A DNA stretch of 64,000 nt, taken from the NCBI GenBank assembly GCA_046484125.1, contig JAWOBX010000043.1, forward strand, positions 5,283 to 69,282, in the 5' to 3' direction. The notes beneath the pieces were generated by a model that worked only from the letters and a program-made list of their open reading frames with translations, was not told the origin of the DNA and ran no database searches. Of this stretch, positions 16,982 to 25,460 are shown piece by piece. Every line of letters starts with the position of its first letter. Position 1 is the stretch's first letter. This DNA is from JBGLNL01 sp046484125 (GTDB taxonomy: Bacteria; Chloroflexota; Dehalococcoidia; SZUA-161; SpSt-899). The translations under genes were made by a program, and so were the position numbers.

Positions 16982-17752
16982 CTAAACCTTTCGTGCACTT
17001 ATAGTAGTACATATAACAGGAGCTATCTCCATCCCCTGACATCCAGCGAAGTCAAATTCGCTTACAGACAGTGTTGCTATCTCCTGGAATCCCGCCTTTG
17101 TAAGACGCTCTGGGTATTCCTCCAGGCGCATTGCCCCGGCAATACAGTGAGTCCATGCCTGCGGATTATATCTGAGTTTTTCCGGAAGTTCCCCGACAAG
17201 AGCTGTGTCAGAGATTACCAGTTTACCTCCGGGTTTGATAATTCTGAATATCTCCTCAAAAATACGCGTTTTATCCACGGACAAATTGATAACGCAGTTA
17301 CTCATAACCGTATCGAACGAATTGCCTGTCAATGGAATATTCTCTAAGTCACCCTGCGCAAATTCCACGTTTCTATAGCGATAGCGGGCCGCGGTGGTCC
17401 TCGATTTAATGACCATATACCTGGTGACATCTAGTCCAATGACCATACCTTCAGGGCCCACTTGCTTGGACGCGAGGAATACGTCGAGACCGCCGCCGGA
17501 TCCAACATCCAGGACGATTTCGCCGGATTGCAACGCGGCACTGGCTACCGGATTGCCGCAACCCAGTCCCATCATCGCTTCCGCTGGCACGGATTCCAGT
17601 TCACTCAGGGAATAACCCATGGCCCTGGTTCTGGCATACGCGTTAATATCATTTTGAGAAGCGAAACAGTATGGATACCAGTCATCACTTTCGCTAGCAC
17701 GTTCGGCGTACTCGTTGATAACCAGTGACTTCAATGCGCTTACCTGGTTCAT
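16982..17752 (-). CDS. ArsM-like SAM-dependent methyltransferase
   Basis: A 256-residue class I methyltransferase. The SAM-binding motif VLDVGSGGGLDVFLAS is at residues about 79-94, preceded by GLGCGNPVASAAL and followed by SNCVINLSVDKTR near 150. These three blocks are characteristic of the arsenite methyltransferase (ArsM) family, as is HCIAGAMRLEEY near 200. The cysteines in GCGNP, SNCVINL, HCIAGA and GCQGME are candidates for the thiol-rich metalloid site, though which correspond to the catalytic set needs alignment. It overlaps mnmA by 4 nt and precedes a DsbA/MauE pair. Arsenic methylation is likely from family, but another soft acceptor is possible. Confidence 0.8.
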   Translation of the reverse strand: MNQVSALKSLVINEYAERASESDDWYPYCFASQNDINAYARTRAMGYSLSELESVPAEAMMGLGCGNPVASAALQSGEIVLDVGSGGGLDVFLASKQVGPEGMVIGLDVTRYMVIKSRTTAARYRYRNVEFAQGDLENIPLTGNSFDTVMSNCVINLSVDKTRIFEEIFRIIKPGGKLVISDTALVGELPEKLRYNPQAWTHCIAGAMRLEEYPERLTKAGFQEIATLSVSEFDFAGCQGMEIAPVICTTISARKV

Positions 17753-18786
17753 GCAATTATCCCTCCCCCCACCAGAGTGTCGCCCTGAAAGACCGCTGCT
17801 GCCTGGCCGGGCGTGATAGCCATTTGAGGTTCTTCGAATTGCACACCAATCTTGTCTTTTGTAAGGGGGGTTACCAATGCGCGTGCCTCATTGTGCTTGT
17901 TTCTTATTTTCACTTGTGCTCGAAATGGACTTGAAGGTGTTTCACACGCTATCCAGTTCATCGAGGTTGCGACAAGTTCCGTCCCAAAAACCTCATTCCT
18001 GGTACCGACGACTATCTCGTTTTGGGCTGGACGAATTGACAGCACGTAAATGGGCTCTCTGGAAGGAATCCCAATGCGGCGGCGCTGACCGATAGTGTAA
18101 TTGATTATACCATCATGAGTGCCCAGTATCCTCCCCTGGCGGTCAACTATGGGACCTTCCGACCTGAGGGAAGGAAGTCTGGATGCCACAAACTCCCGGT
18201 AATCTCTATCGGGAATGAAACAGATTTCCTGGCTTTCCTTCTTTTCAGTTACCGGCAGGTTGAGCTCGATGGCTGTCTGACGAACATCTTTCTTGGTCCT
18301 GTTGCCAAGAGGAAATTGAAGATACTGAAGTTGCTTTTGAGTGAGAAGGCACAAAAAATACGACTGGTCCTTGGCATAATCAAGGCCTTTTCTAATTGTG
18401 TACCTTGCCCCGTTTGTCCCTACTCGAACATAATGTCCAGTGGCCATCCAGTCAATTTCAAGCTCCATCGCTTTTTCGAGAAGGTATCCGAATTTGATCA
18501 GTTGATTACATCTGACACATGGATTAGGGGTCCTTCCACGGCTGTATTGCATACAGAAATCTTCAATGACCATTGATGCGAAAGCATCCCGCAGGTCAAA
18601 AACGTAATGGGGTATATTGAGCCACTCGCATATTTTCGCTGTGTCGGCCAGTTGCGCCGAATTGACATCAATGGAAGGCAGGACCTGCATTGTCACGCCC
18701 AGAACTTGGTGCCCCTCTTGCTTCAAGAGGGCTGCGGTCACCGCGGAATCTACCCCGCCACTTAGCGCAACAGCAACTTTAACCAT
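17749..18786 (-). CDS. mnmA: tRNA-specific 2-thiouridylase MnmA
   Basis: A 345-residue MnmA, which adds sulfur to U34 of Lys, Glu and Gln tRNAs. The PP-loop ALSGGVDSAV is at residues 7-16, the first catalytic Cys lies in TPNPCVRCN (about 98-106), the interaction motif GHYVR in the middle, and the second catalytic Cys in ESQEICFIPD (about 197). Length matches the family. It is the first gene of a six-gene minus-strand run that ends with nadA, and it overlaps the methyltransferase by 4 nt. The sulfur donor (IscS-type desulfurase) is not in the window. Upstream, 18787-18996 shows no further gene. Confidence 0.96.
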   Translation of the reverse strand: MVKVAVALSGGVDSAVTAALLKQEGHQVLGVTMQVLPSIDVNSAQLADTAKICEWLNIPHYVFDLRDAFASMVIEDFCMQYSRGRTPNPCVRCNQLIKFGYLLEKAMELEIDWMATGHYVRVGTNGARYTIRKGLDYAKDQSYFLCLLTQKQLQYLQFPLGNRTKKDVRQTAIELNLPVTEKKESQEICFIPDRDYREFVASRLPSLRSEGPIVDRQGRILGTHDGIINYTIGQRRRIGIPSREPIYVLSIRPAQNEIVVGTRNEVFGTELVATSMNWIACETPSSPFRAQVKIRNKHNEARALVTPLTKDKIGVQFEEPQMAITPGQAAAVFQGDTLVGGGIIA

Positions 18787-18982
18787 AGGGTTTACATATA
18801 GAATCAGGATGGCAGACCAATACGAACAAATTCATTTTAACACAGCGTATTAAGGATAGCCTCTGGTCTGGTGGCCATGCTCACGCTGTAACAGAATCTT
18901 TCGATATTATGATTGTATAGCCGGCTTCTACGCGCGGCGCTTTTCTGGCCGCAATTCTGATATCAGGAATATCGGCGATTTA

Positions 18983-19002
18983 AAATAGGGGACATCCTAT
19001 TT
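18983..19002. terminator. Small hairpin at the end of the 100-residue orphan gene
   Basis: AAATAGG (18983-18989) pairs with CCTATTT (18996-19002), with A/T-rich flanks. It overlaps the stop codon of the minus-strand gene ending at 18997. It may act as a weak terminator; the stem is only 7 bp. Confidence 0.4.
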
Positions 19003-19299
19003 ATCGAAGCATAAATTCTCAAGTACATCCTTTAAGCCATCAACGTATTCGAGGCAATGTTCCATGGATATATCACGGCCATTGATATCAACAGCGCGGT
19101 TGCCATGTTTTGATGCTATGACTACCCCTGTAGCCTTTTTGGAGGCAAAGCATGTGACTGTGAGTTTACCGGTGCGGTAGCACCTCCGCTCATCCTGCTC
19201 AAGCGGTATTATGGTTACTCCACCTATTTGAGCGGGGTTGCCTGCATGGTTTCGAAGATTTCCGGGCATGCTGAACTCCTGTGGCTTTGACATGTTCAT
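18997..19299 (-). CDS. Hypothetical protein, 100 residues
   Basis: I do not recognise a family. The protein has no membrane segment or signal peptide. Its middle part is probably beta-rich (QIGGVTIIPLEQDERRCYRT, KLTVTCFASKKATGVVIASK), and it ends in an amphipathic helix (MEHCLEYVDGLKDVLENL). Three cysteines are scattered without a CxxC pattern. ATG 19293, two codons in, has CGGGG 7 nt upstream and may be the true start. It lies 106 bp downstream of the GerW-like gene on the same strand, so the two may be transcribed together. Coding nature is supported by reading-frame length and position only. Confidence 0.5.
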   Translation of the reverse strand: MNMSKPQEFSMPGNLRNHAGNPAQIGGVTIIPLEQDERRCYRTGKLTVTCFASKKATGVVIASKHGNRAVDINGRDISMEHCLEYVDGLKDVLENLCFDK

Positions 19300-19405
19300 C
19301 CCCGGGAAGCCGTGTTCGGGTTCAGGTCAAGATGCTCGAGAACCCGTCTATTCCACCTTGGGGAAGCCGTAAAACTCTTCCTGTAGGTTCTACGTGTCTA
19401 AAGAG

Positions 19406-19795
19406 TCACTTCTCCTCACCTTTTTCATCTCTCTTTGTCACGATCTTTTCAACCGTCTCGCCAATCTTCTCCAGAACTGATGTGGCTCCACCTTTGACCG
19501 GTTCAACCCTTACTCCTTCCTGGTTGATGATAATTACAGCGGTAGGCTTTATACCCCCTCCTCCAGCGGTGCCCTCGGCTCCCCCTTCGCCCGCCCCATC
19601 ACCTGAGCGCCCCTTATCGCCTTTGCCGGAACCCTTGCCGGAGCCACCCCCCGCGGCGAACACAAAAGCTATGGACATCAGCGGGATAATCGTGTTCCCC
19701 TCTGATGTAACGGACTCGCCCACAACCGCCTTTGTATTCAATAGCTTTTCGATTTCACCCATTGACGTAGCCACCAGCCTCTCAATGTTTTCCAT
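19406..19795 (-). CDS. GerW/YtfJ family protein
   Basis: A 129-residue protein matching the GerW (YtfJ) family. It starts with the amphipathic helix ENIERLVATSMGEIEKLLNT and TKAVVGESV, followed by IIPLMSIAFVFAAGGGSG, a Gly/Ser/Lys-rich low-complexity stretch (about 48-80), then GGIKPTAVIIINQEGVRVEPV and a helical charged tail. In Bacillus GerW is a spore protein needed for normal germination; the family is also common in non-sporulating Actinobacteria and Chloroflexi, where its role is unknown. Its presence alone does not show spore formation. The start has AGGAGG a few bases upstream on the complement. Confidence 0.88.
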   Translation of the reverse strand: MENIERLVATSMGEIEKLLNTKAVVGESVTSEGNTIIPLMSIAFVFAAGGGSGKGSGKGDKGRSGDGAGEGGAEGTAGGGGIKPTAVIIINQEGVRVEPVKGGATSVLEKIGETVEKIVTKRDEKGEEK

Positions 19796-19956
19796 AACTG
19801 CCTCCTGAAAAAAATCATTACGGTAAATGGTATACAGTCATGGAAAAGGTTTGTCAAATAATAAAAACATCCATGATGAGCTGGTGTACAGTCCCTAACG
19901 CTTCTGTACAAATGTTTCGCAATGTTCTTTTTAACTCATTGCTTCACTGGAAGGGT

Positions 19957-20007
19957 TTGTTACTCGGTGAGCGAACTCGCGTTCCGAGTTCGCTCACCGA
20001 GTAACAA
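19957..20007. repeat. 23-bp perfect inverted repeat in a divergent intergenic region
   Basis: Positions 19957-19979 are exactly complementary to 19985-20007, with a 5-nt loop (CGTTC). No U-tract follows on either side, and the two flanking genes (GerW-like, minus; hypothetical, plus) point away from it, so it is not an ordinary terminator. It occupies the middle of the 362-bp gap between 19796 and 20157; the rest of the gap shows nothing else clear. Confidence 0.85.
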
Positions 20008-20157
20008 CACAGGGTGGCGGGGCGGGAAGTGTAATAAGTTATTAAATGATATTATCAGATAATCTAAAGTCCGGATATTTACAGGACGTTACACTAGCGA
20101 TGCTGATTCAGACTGGCATGCCTGATGGGTTGCATTGTGAGGAAGGGAGTGGTACAA

Positions 20158-20586
20158 ATGAGGAAGGGAATGAAGCAACTGAAGCTGCCTCTGGAATGGA
20201 TAGATTGCCGTTACTATAATGATTGTGATGCGCCTCTGTGCCCTCAGGATATCAATCTGGAACAGTGTCTCTGGTTCCCGAGAGAGCAGGTTTGCCGGCT
20301 GAGGAACGCGCCGGACTGGGTAAAGAAGCAACGGAAAATCTCCAGAATAAAGAATATCGATGAAGAGGCGTATTTCACAGTTACGATGCTGCAAAAGATA
20401 GGCGAGATAACATCTGATATCCGAGGGGCCGATCCTGAGTCAGTTGATGGAGAAAGGGAATGGCTTTCGAGGTGGCCGCGCAGAAAGCGCAAGAAAAAAT
20501 CAGACACGCCCGTCGATACAGAAAACGAAGGCGAGCGAAAACAGCCTGGTACGTATCGGATGTTTGATGATTTAGGGAGCCTCTGA
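20158..20586 (+). CDS. Hypothetical cysteine-rich small protein, 142 residues
   Basis: Not recognised as a named family. The N-terminal third carries a cysteine array in DCRYYNDCDAPLCPQDINLE and QCLWFPREQVC (residues about 16-46), which looks like a small metal-binding or disulfide module. The C-terminal half is charged, with a basic RWPRRKRKKK stretch and an acidic, Pro/Thr-containing tail. ATG 20158 is chosen because GGGAG lies 8 nt upstream; an earlier ATG at 20125 lacks this. The last codons (LGSL and the stop) lie inside the terminal repeat of the MITE-like element at 20572-20679, so the original C-terminus may have been longer. Confidence 0.65.
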   Translation: MRKGMKQLKLPLEWIDCRYYNDCDAPLCPQDINLEQCLWFPREQVCRLRNAPDWVKKQRKISRIKNIDEEAYFTVTMLQKIGEITSDIRGADPESVDGEREWLSRWPRRKRKKKSDTPVDTENEGERKQPGTYRMFDDLGSL

Positions 20587-20679
20587 TAAACTTCGTAAAT
20601 CCCCCAATCATGGGGGCTTTTAATGCTGTGGGACAACCCCAGCCCCCTGAAGTCACCTCTTACTGAAAAGGTTCTTTAG
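20572..20679 (-). repeat. MITE-like intergenic repeat, intact copy
   Basis: A 108-bp copy on the minus strand. Its ends are an imperfect terminal inverted repeat: TTAGGGAGCCTCTGAT on the plus strand at 20572 and CTAAAGAACCTTTTCAG on the complement from 20679. Inside are the two family hairpins, CCCCCAATCATGGGGG and the GGGGTTGTCC/CAGCCCCC region. It lies between the hypothetical gene and the acs operon terminator and supplies the stop codon of the former. Confidence 0.8.
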
Positions 20680-20784
20680 AGTGACCGGTTGTGAAACCGG
20701 TATCACGGAGCGGGGAAGTGGTTGGGGTGTTTAGTAGCGTGATTTCAGAGGAAGCGCCCACTAAAGTTCCCCTAAAAGCGTTTC

Positions 20785-20824
20785 GACGAAAAAGGGCGAT
20801 GTTAATTCATCGCCCTTTTTCGTC
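20785..20824. terminator. Bidirectional intrinsic terminator after the acs operon
   Basis: GACGAAAAAGGGCGATG (20785-20801) is exactly complementary to 20808-20824: a 17-bp stem with a 6-nt loop and T/A runs at both outer ends. It ends the minus-strand acs operon and also serves the plus-strand hypothetical gene. Confidence 0.92.
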
Positions 20825-20843
20825 TTATCAGCTTTATTAGCGT

Positions 20844-22190
20844 CTAATTCCAGTTGGCTTTAAACCATCTCCCGATGTCCATCGCCTCCATGGAGCCAAT
20901 CATTATTTGCCAGTCCGGCATCTCGTCTTCGAGTTCACCTCTGAGTATAGCGACTTTGCCCGGGAGTATGATCTTCTGGTGACTGACTTTACTGGAAGCG
21001 TCCTGTTCCTTGGCTGTCTTGGCGATTTTCTCCGCGTCAAATTTGCCTGCGGACCACGCGGTGAGGACCGATAGCCCTTCGGTATCGCAGACCATAAGCC
21101 AGGCGGGAATTCCGGTCGCCTCAATCTCGCCGGCAATGGTGAAATAGGTGAGCGAGAAGTTGGTGGTAACACAGAAAGGACTTTCCGCGGTGGGATTGCC
21201 GATTGGGTATATCCCTGCCGCCATTTGAATAGGCTTTTGAGGGTCCGTATAGATATTTAATCTCAGGGTTATCAACGGATAAACCATAGCCGGTGAGAAA
21301 TGATCGAGTACAATTATACTGCCGTATTTGGCGATGAATTGTGCCGCCAGTACCGCTTCCTCATTGAGTGATGAAGCCTCTTCCCCCGGAAATGTGATGG
21401 TTGGGAAGCCCATCGGACGAAAGCCCTTCTTTATGGCTAAACGTCGCATCTGAGTGAGAGCGATCAGGGAGTCACTGGGACCTCTCGTTCCGGGGTCCAG
21501 GAATAAATCCTCAAGGCCGGCGCTTTCTGCCTTCTCTGAAAGTTCGGCGAGTTCATCCAGTCCATCACCCCGAATGCCCAGGGCAACGCCGTTACTTTTT
21601 GCGATCTCGACCATTTGATCGATGTTGTCTTTGTTGGCGCCATAGATCGCGGGCTTGGCGTCGGCGACTTTTTCCATAGCGGCAATTATAGCTGATGGGT
21701 CAGTGGATATCAGGATCATCGGAAGGTCCGTTTTACTTCTTACGGCTTCAACACAGGCAGCGAATTTTCCAGCATCTCCTGAATCGTTCTGAACAGCTAT
21801 GCCATCCATGCCGAAGGTCATTCCCACGCGCTCTACCTGGTAGCTGGTGACTTCTTCGACTGTCTTGCCTATCTCATCATCAGACTGCGTATCCTTTACC
21901 CTGACTACCAGTGCGGCTGGATTGAAAAATGTTTTGTCATGGCGAAACATGACCGTTTCACCGCCGACTTTCATTTGCTTATCGCCTTCTCCTATGGTAA
22001 CCAGGCGCATTGGAGGGCGTGAGGCTGCCTCGAGCGCTTCCTTCGCCTCGTCGCTCACGTAGGGACATTTCGAAAGCTCGGCTTGACCCTGGGCCAGTTT
22101 CATAGCGAATGCCAGACATGTTGGGAAGCCACACTCTTTGCAATTGGTCTGCGGTAGATACTTGTAGATTTGTATACCAGTCAAAGCCAT
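20844..22190 (-). CDS. acsC: Acetyl-CoA synthase complex, corrinoid Fe-S protein large subunit (AcsC)
   Basis: A 448-residue large subunit of the corrinoid iron-sulfur protein, which carries the methyl group on cobalamin to acetyl-CoA synthase in the Wood-Ljungdahl pathway. The N-terminal [4Fe-4S] domain is clear: NCKECGFPTCLAFAMKLAQG with the fourth Cys in SKCPYVS (residues about 16-43). The central TIM barrel and the C-terminal cobalamin-binding region (AWSAGKFDAEKIAKTA onward) follow. It is the last gene of the acs operon, 14 bp after acsD, with a strong terminator downstream. No CODH catalytic subunit (acsA) or methyltransferase (acsE) gene is in this window. Confidence 0.95.
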   Translation of the reverse strand: MALTGIQIYKYLPQTNCKECGFPTCLAFAMKLAQGQAELSKCPYVSDEAKEALEAASRPPMRLVTIGEGDKQMKVGGETVMFRHDKTFFNPAALVVRVKDTQSDDEIGKTVEEVTSYQVERVGMTFGMDGIAVQNDSGDAGKFAACVEAVRSKTDLPMILISTDPSAIIAAMEKVADAKPAIYGANKDNIDQMVEIAKSNGVALGIRGDGLDELAELSEKAESAGLEDLFLDPGTRGPSDSLIALTQMRRLAIKKGFRPMGFPTITFPGEEASSLNEEAVLAAQFIAKYGSIIVLDHFSPAMVYPLITLRLNIYTDPQKPIQMAAGIYPIGNPTAESPFCVTTNFSLTYFTIAGEIEATGIPAWLMVCDTEGLSVLTAWSAGKFDAEKIAKTAKEQDASSKVSHQKIILPGKVAILRGELEDEMPDWQIMIGSMEAMDIGRWFKANWN

Positions 22191-22204
22191 TTTTCATATC
22201 TCCT

Positions 22205-23146
22205 TTACGCGCTGAGTTTGTTAATAGTTTCCTTGATTACCTCTACCGCTTTGGGGTGAGACATAACAAGCAGGTCGGCACCGCTGTAGATCGAAGCCGT
22301 AGCGGTGAGTTCCTCCCATATTACAGCACGCTCATCGAGGCTGCCCCACTCGTCCGGTACACCTTCAGCGGCCTTGGCTTCTTTCTGGCGCCATGATTCC
22401 GGCCCGACGTGATTGAGTATTGGCATCTGGCACATACTGTCGCCCATCAGGGCGGCCAGTCTAACACGCTCGTTTATGGAATAACCATATTCTATGCCAT
22501 AACCAAGGGCACCGGTGTCAGGGTCCATTATTATCGACTCAAGCGGAACGCCAACATCAGATACAAGTACATTTAGCTGTTTTGCCAGATTGATATCAAG
22601 GGGCGTCTTCGCTATGGCTATGTGTCCGTCAGACATGCAGACGGCCGCTACCGTTTTGTAGTTCTTTTCCTCGCAGTTCCCCAAAGCTATTCGCTGTCCC
22701 TTGGCCACCTCTGAAGCGGCCATTAAAACCTCATTATCCTTCTCCGGCACGCCGGGTCCCAGGACTATAAGAGGCACATCTACTGCGGAAAGAACTTTAT
22801 CTACAGTGGCCTTCGCCTCTGCCGCGCCGGTGTTGCCTGCCTCCGGATGAGCACTTACAAGTCTCAAACAAATTATATCCGCCCCTATCTCTACGGCCTT
22901 TTTGGCCCAGTTTACCGGATCTTTGATCACATCACCCCAGGCGGAAACCAGCACCGGTGACGCGTCTGCCGGTTCGGAATCGCGTACCTCGATCGCTATT
23001 CTGGTTGGGTTGGGGGTATCACCCTCGAACTTCAGAAATGGAAGGGTAGTGGCTCCTCCCAGAGTGACTTCCTTGCGACCGCCGCCACCAAGCTTGACTT
23101 CCCTGATCTTTCCAGTCCATTTTTCCATGGGGATTTCGACAGCCAT
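22205..23146 (-). CDS. acsD: Acetyl-CoA synthase complex, corrinoid protein small subunit (AcsD)
   Basis: A 313-residue small subunit of the corrinoid iron-sulfur protein (delta subunit of the CODH/ACS complex). It folds as a TIM barrel and pairs with AcsC to hold the cobamide. Recognisable stretches are GGATTLPFLKFEGDTPNPTR near residue 30, the PVNWAKKAVEIGADIICLRL block and MDPDTGALGYGIEYGYS near 210. It lies between acsB (56 bp upstream) and acsC (14 bp downstream). Start ATG 23146 has AAGGAGG on the complement. Confidence 0.95.
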   Translation of the reverse strand: MAVEIPMEKWTGKIREVKLGGGGRKEVTLGGATTLPFLKFEGDTPNPTRIAIEVRDSEPADASPVLVSAWGDVIKDPVNWAKKAVEIGADIICLRLVSAHPEAGNTGAAEAKATVDKVLSAVDVPLIVLGPGVPEKDNEVLMAASEVAKGQRIALGNCEEKNYKTVAAVCMSDGHIAIAKTPLDINLAKQLNVLVSDVGVPLESIIMDPDTGALGYGIEYGYSINERVRLAALMGDSMCQMPILNHVGPESWRQKEAKAAEGVPDEWGSLDERAVIWEELTATASIYSGADLLVMSHPKAVEVIKETINKLSA

Positions 23147-23202
23147 TGAAGGGCCTCCTTCTTCTTAATTAAATTTCAGGCAATATATTTTTTCTGCCCA
23201 GT

Positions 23203-25425
23203 CTACATCATTGGTTCCATGGAAAGTGCCGGATGCCCCTTTTCCTCCAGGAAAGCGAGTAATCCATCGGAATCCTGTGCGATGTCCCCGTCGCAAATCT
23301 TATCCATTAAGTCGGGCTCGCCAGCCATCTCGCATGCGGCCTTCAGATCTTCAGCAAACTCCTCTTTGAGGTTCTTGGAGAGCCAGACCAGTCGTTTTAT
23401 TCCTCCATCCGCTGAGATAAACTTGTTGCTGGTAATATACGTTTTGCCGTGTCCCATCATGCCCGGCGTTTGCTGTCCGCCTCCCATAACACCCATTAAC
23501 TGAGTGAACGTCATGCCTGCTGGTGTATTGCTGTAATCATCTCGTGAAACAACCATCACCCCGTTCGCTTCCGGTACAATGGACATTACGCACTCACAGC
23601 ATCCACAAGTGGTCATGGGCGCGTCCATTACAGAATAAATGGTAAATCTTTCAATAGCCTGCTGAGAATTCTGGTATACGAAGTCATTTACTCCCTGCCA
23701 TTCGCCCTTCTCCTCGGAAAGGCAGCTCCCCTTATTTACAGGCTGGTTTGCTCCGTTTGGATTGATTTCATATGCCGCTCTACAGTCGAGCCAGCTGTAT
23801 GCTCCGCAGAGTCCTACCCGTTCAGGATTGATAATACAAACGTGCGTAGGGGCGAATGACTGGCAGAGTGTGCAACTGTAGTATACATCGACCGCGCTGT
23901 CCGTCATGCCCGAGACTCGCTCATTTCTCTCTTTGTATACTTCTCGCGCCTGTTCGATCAGTTCATCAACCTTGGCAGGATCGGTATAGATAGTAGTCTG
24001 AACTTTATCTACGATTGCACCATAATGGTTATGGAAGTTTGCGTGGAGGATAATTCCGATATCCTTTGCCCGGAAACCCTTATCTACCGCATTTTTATGA
24101 ATACGGATCCAGGTGATATCCCGCTGGCCCTGGTGCTGTACACCCTCGGCACCATTGATGAAGTGGTGTATCTGCCGTTCCAGTACTCCCTCGAAATCCT
24201 TCTGCATTTTACGCCCGGCGACATCCACCACGATTGCCATGGGGATCTTGGCTCCTACATCAGCGGAATCCAGATCCGGCCCCACAAGATCGACTTTCCC
24301 GTCCTCAACCTCATCGACATCCTTCATTCGAAGCCATTCGAAGCAGGTACCTCCCTTTCCTCCCATCTCAACCCTGAGATCGGCCTTGCGAACAACTTCA
24401 CCCTCAAAGGCCGGGCCATAAGAAACAGGAATCGGTACCTTGGTTACTTTGATCTTGATGCCGCGGACTTCAATACATTTCTCGACAAGGCGCTCGACCC
24501 GTTCCATATCGTCTTTGCCCGGAATATCATCAAATGGCATGCTGACGACATGCTCGTATTGAGTGATTCCGACCGGCAATATGTTTGGAATCAGGGTATC
24601 GGCGACAACCGGGAATCCATAGTTGATGGCACCGGCTGCAGTAGCGTATTTCAGCTCGTCAATGGGTCCAAGTGCCAGCGCAAAAGCGAAGCATCTGAAT
24701 TTGTTATATAGAAGGTTTCGTCTGGCGTCACCCGCTTCGTATCCACCGAAACTGATGGCCGCGCGAGTGGCGTAACCCAGGGCATATATTATGGATTCAG
24801 TATCACTGCCGAACGGTATGGTGAATGTGTCGTATCCCAGGTCAACCCCCTGGTTTAACAACTGGCCTGTAAGGGTTGTGCCGTTGTTATCGCCGGCCAT
24901 GAAAACAAGAAGGCCTTTGGACTGGAGCTCGCGGATCAGTTTAACCGCTACATCTTCGTTCTTGGCCGCACCAAGTATGGCCGCGAAGCCTGGCATGGTC
25001 CCATCGACCATAGCCACACCCCAGGACCTGACCTGAACATCATCAACAGCACCGTTCCATGTAAAACCGTTACTTACCTCGGGCTGCTGCCCTCTGGCAT
25101 ACTCAATTCCTTTAATACCCTCTTCCGCGAAAAGGGTTGCCATACCCGCATCCAGAGTTTCTCCCAGGTAAGGAAGCCAAATATTATCTGATGGAGGTGG
25201 GGGGAGAAGTGATTTGCTGTATTCCAGTACTGGTTGAAGATCGCTGACCTTCTCAACCTTTTGGCCTGTCAGCCCATAGATTACAGGGAGATAATACACG
25301 GTATTCGGTAGTTTGATCGGAGCGTCGCCCCCGGGGTCCTTCATTGCATCATTAAGTAAATCCTCGAACTTCTTAACCTCTGCGTTTGCGCCTTTAATTG
25401 CTGCTGTTGCGATAAATCTGGACAT
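23203..25425 (-). CDS. acsB: Acetyl-CoA synthase catalytic subunit (AcsB)
   Basis: A 740-residue acetyl-CoA synthase, which joins a methyl group, CO and CoA at the nickel-containing A-cluster. Cluster ligands are visible as CTLCQSFAPTHVCIINPERV with a further Cys in GLCGAY (residues about 515-540) and the proximal/distal Ni motif CGCCEC near 605. Length fits the bacterial enzyme with the full N-terminal CODH-interacting domain. It is the second gene of the operon, 35 bp after the 124-residue small gene. Absence of acsA here means CODH must be encoded elsewhere or the complex uses external CO or works in the acetyl-CoA-cleaving direction; that point is inference. Confidence 0.97.
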   Translation of the reverse strand: MSRFIATAAIKGANAEVKKFEDLLNDAMKDPGGDAPIKLPNTVYYLPVIYGLTGQKVEKVSDLQPVLEYSKSLLPPPPSDNIWLPYLGETLDAGMATLFAEEGIKGIEYARGQQPEVSNGFTWNGAVDDVQVRSWGVAMVDGTMPGFAAILGAAKNEDVAVKLIRELQSKGLLVFMAGDNNGTTLTGQLLNQGVDLGYDTFTIPFGSDTESIIYALGYATRAAISFGGYEAGDARRNLLYNKFRCFAFALALGPIDELKYATAAGAINYGFPVVADTLIPNILPVGITQYEHVVSMPFDDIPGKDDMERVERLVEKCIEVRGIKIKVTKVPIPVSYGPAFEGEVVRKADLRVEMGGKGGTCFEWLRMKDVDEVEDGKVDLVGPDLDSADVGAKIPMAIVVDVAGRKMQKDFEGVLERQIHHFINGAEGVQHQGQRDITWIRIHKNAVDKGFRAKDIGIILHANFHNHYGAIVDKVQTTIYTDPAKVDELIEQAREVYKERNERVSGMTDSAVDVYYSCTLCQSFAPTHVCIINPERVGLCGAYSWLDCRAAYEINPNGANQPVNKGSCLSEEKGEWQGVNDFVYQNSQQAIERFTIYSVMDAPMTTCGCCECVMSIVPEANGVMVVSRDDYSNTPAGMTFTQLMGVMGGGQQTPGMMGHGKTYITSNKFISADGGIKRLVWLSKNLKEEFAEDLKAACEMAGEPDLMDKICDGDIAQDSDGLLAFLEEKGHPALSMEPMM

Positions 25426-25460
25426 AATTCTCCTTCCTTAAAATTCCCTGATATTCACGG

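Noticed and set aside
24025..24711. 228-codon open frame antisense to acsB
   Set aside because: acsB is a complete, conserved enzyme on the other strand; the antisense frame is a by-product of codon use.
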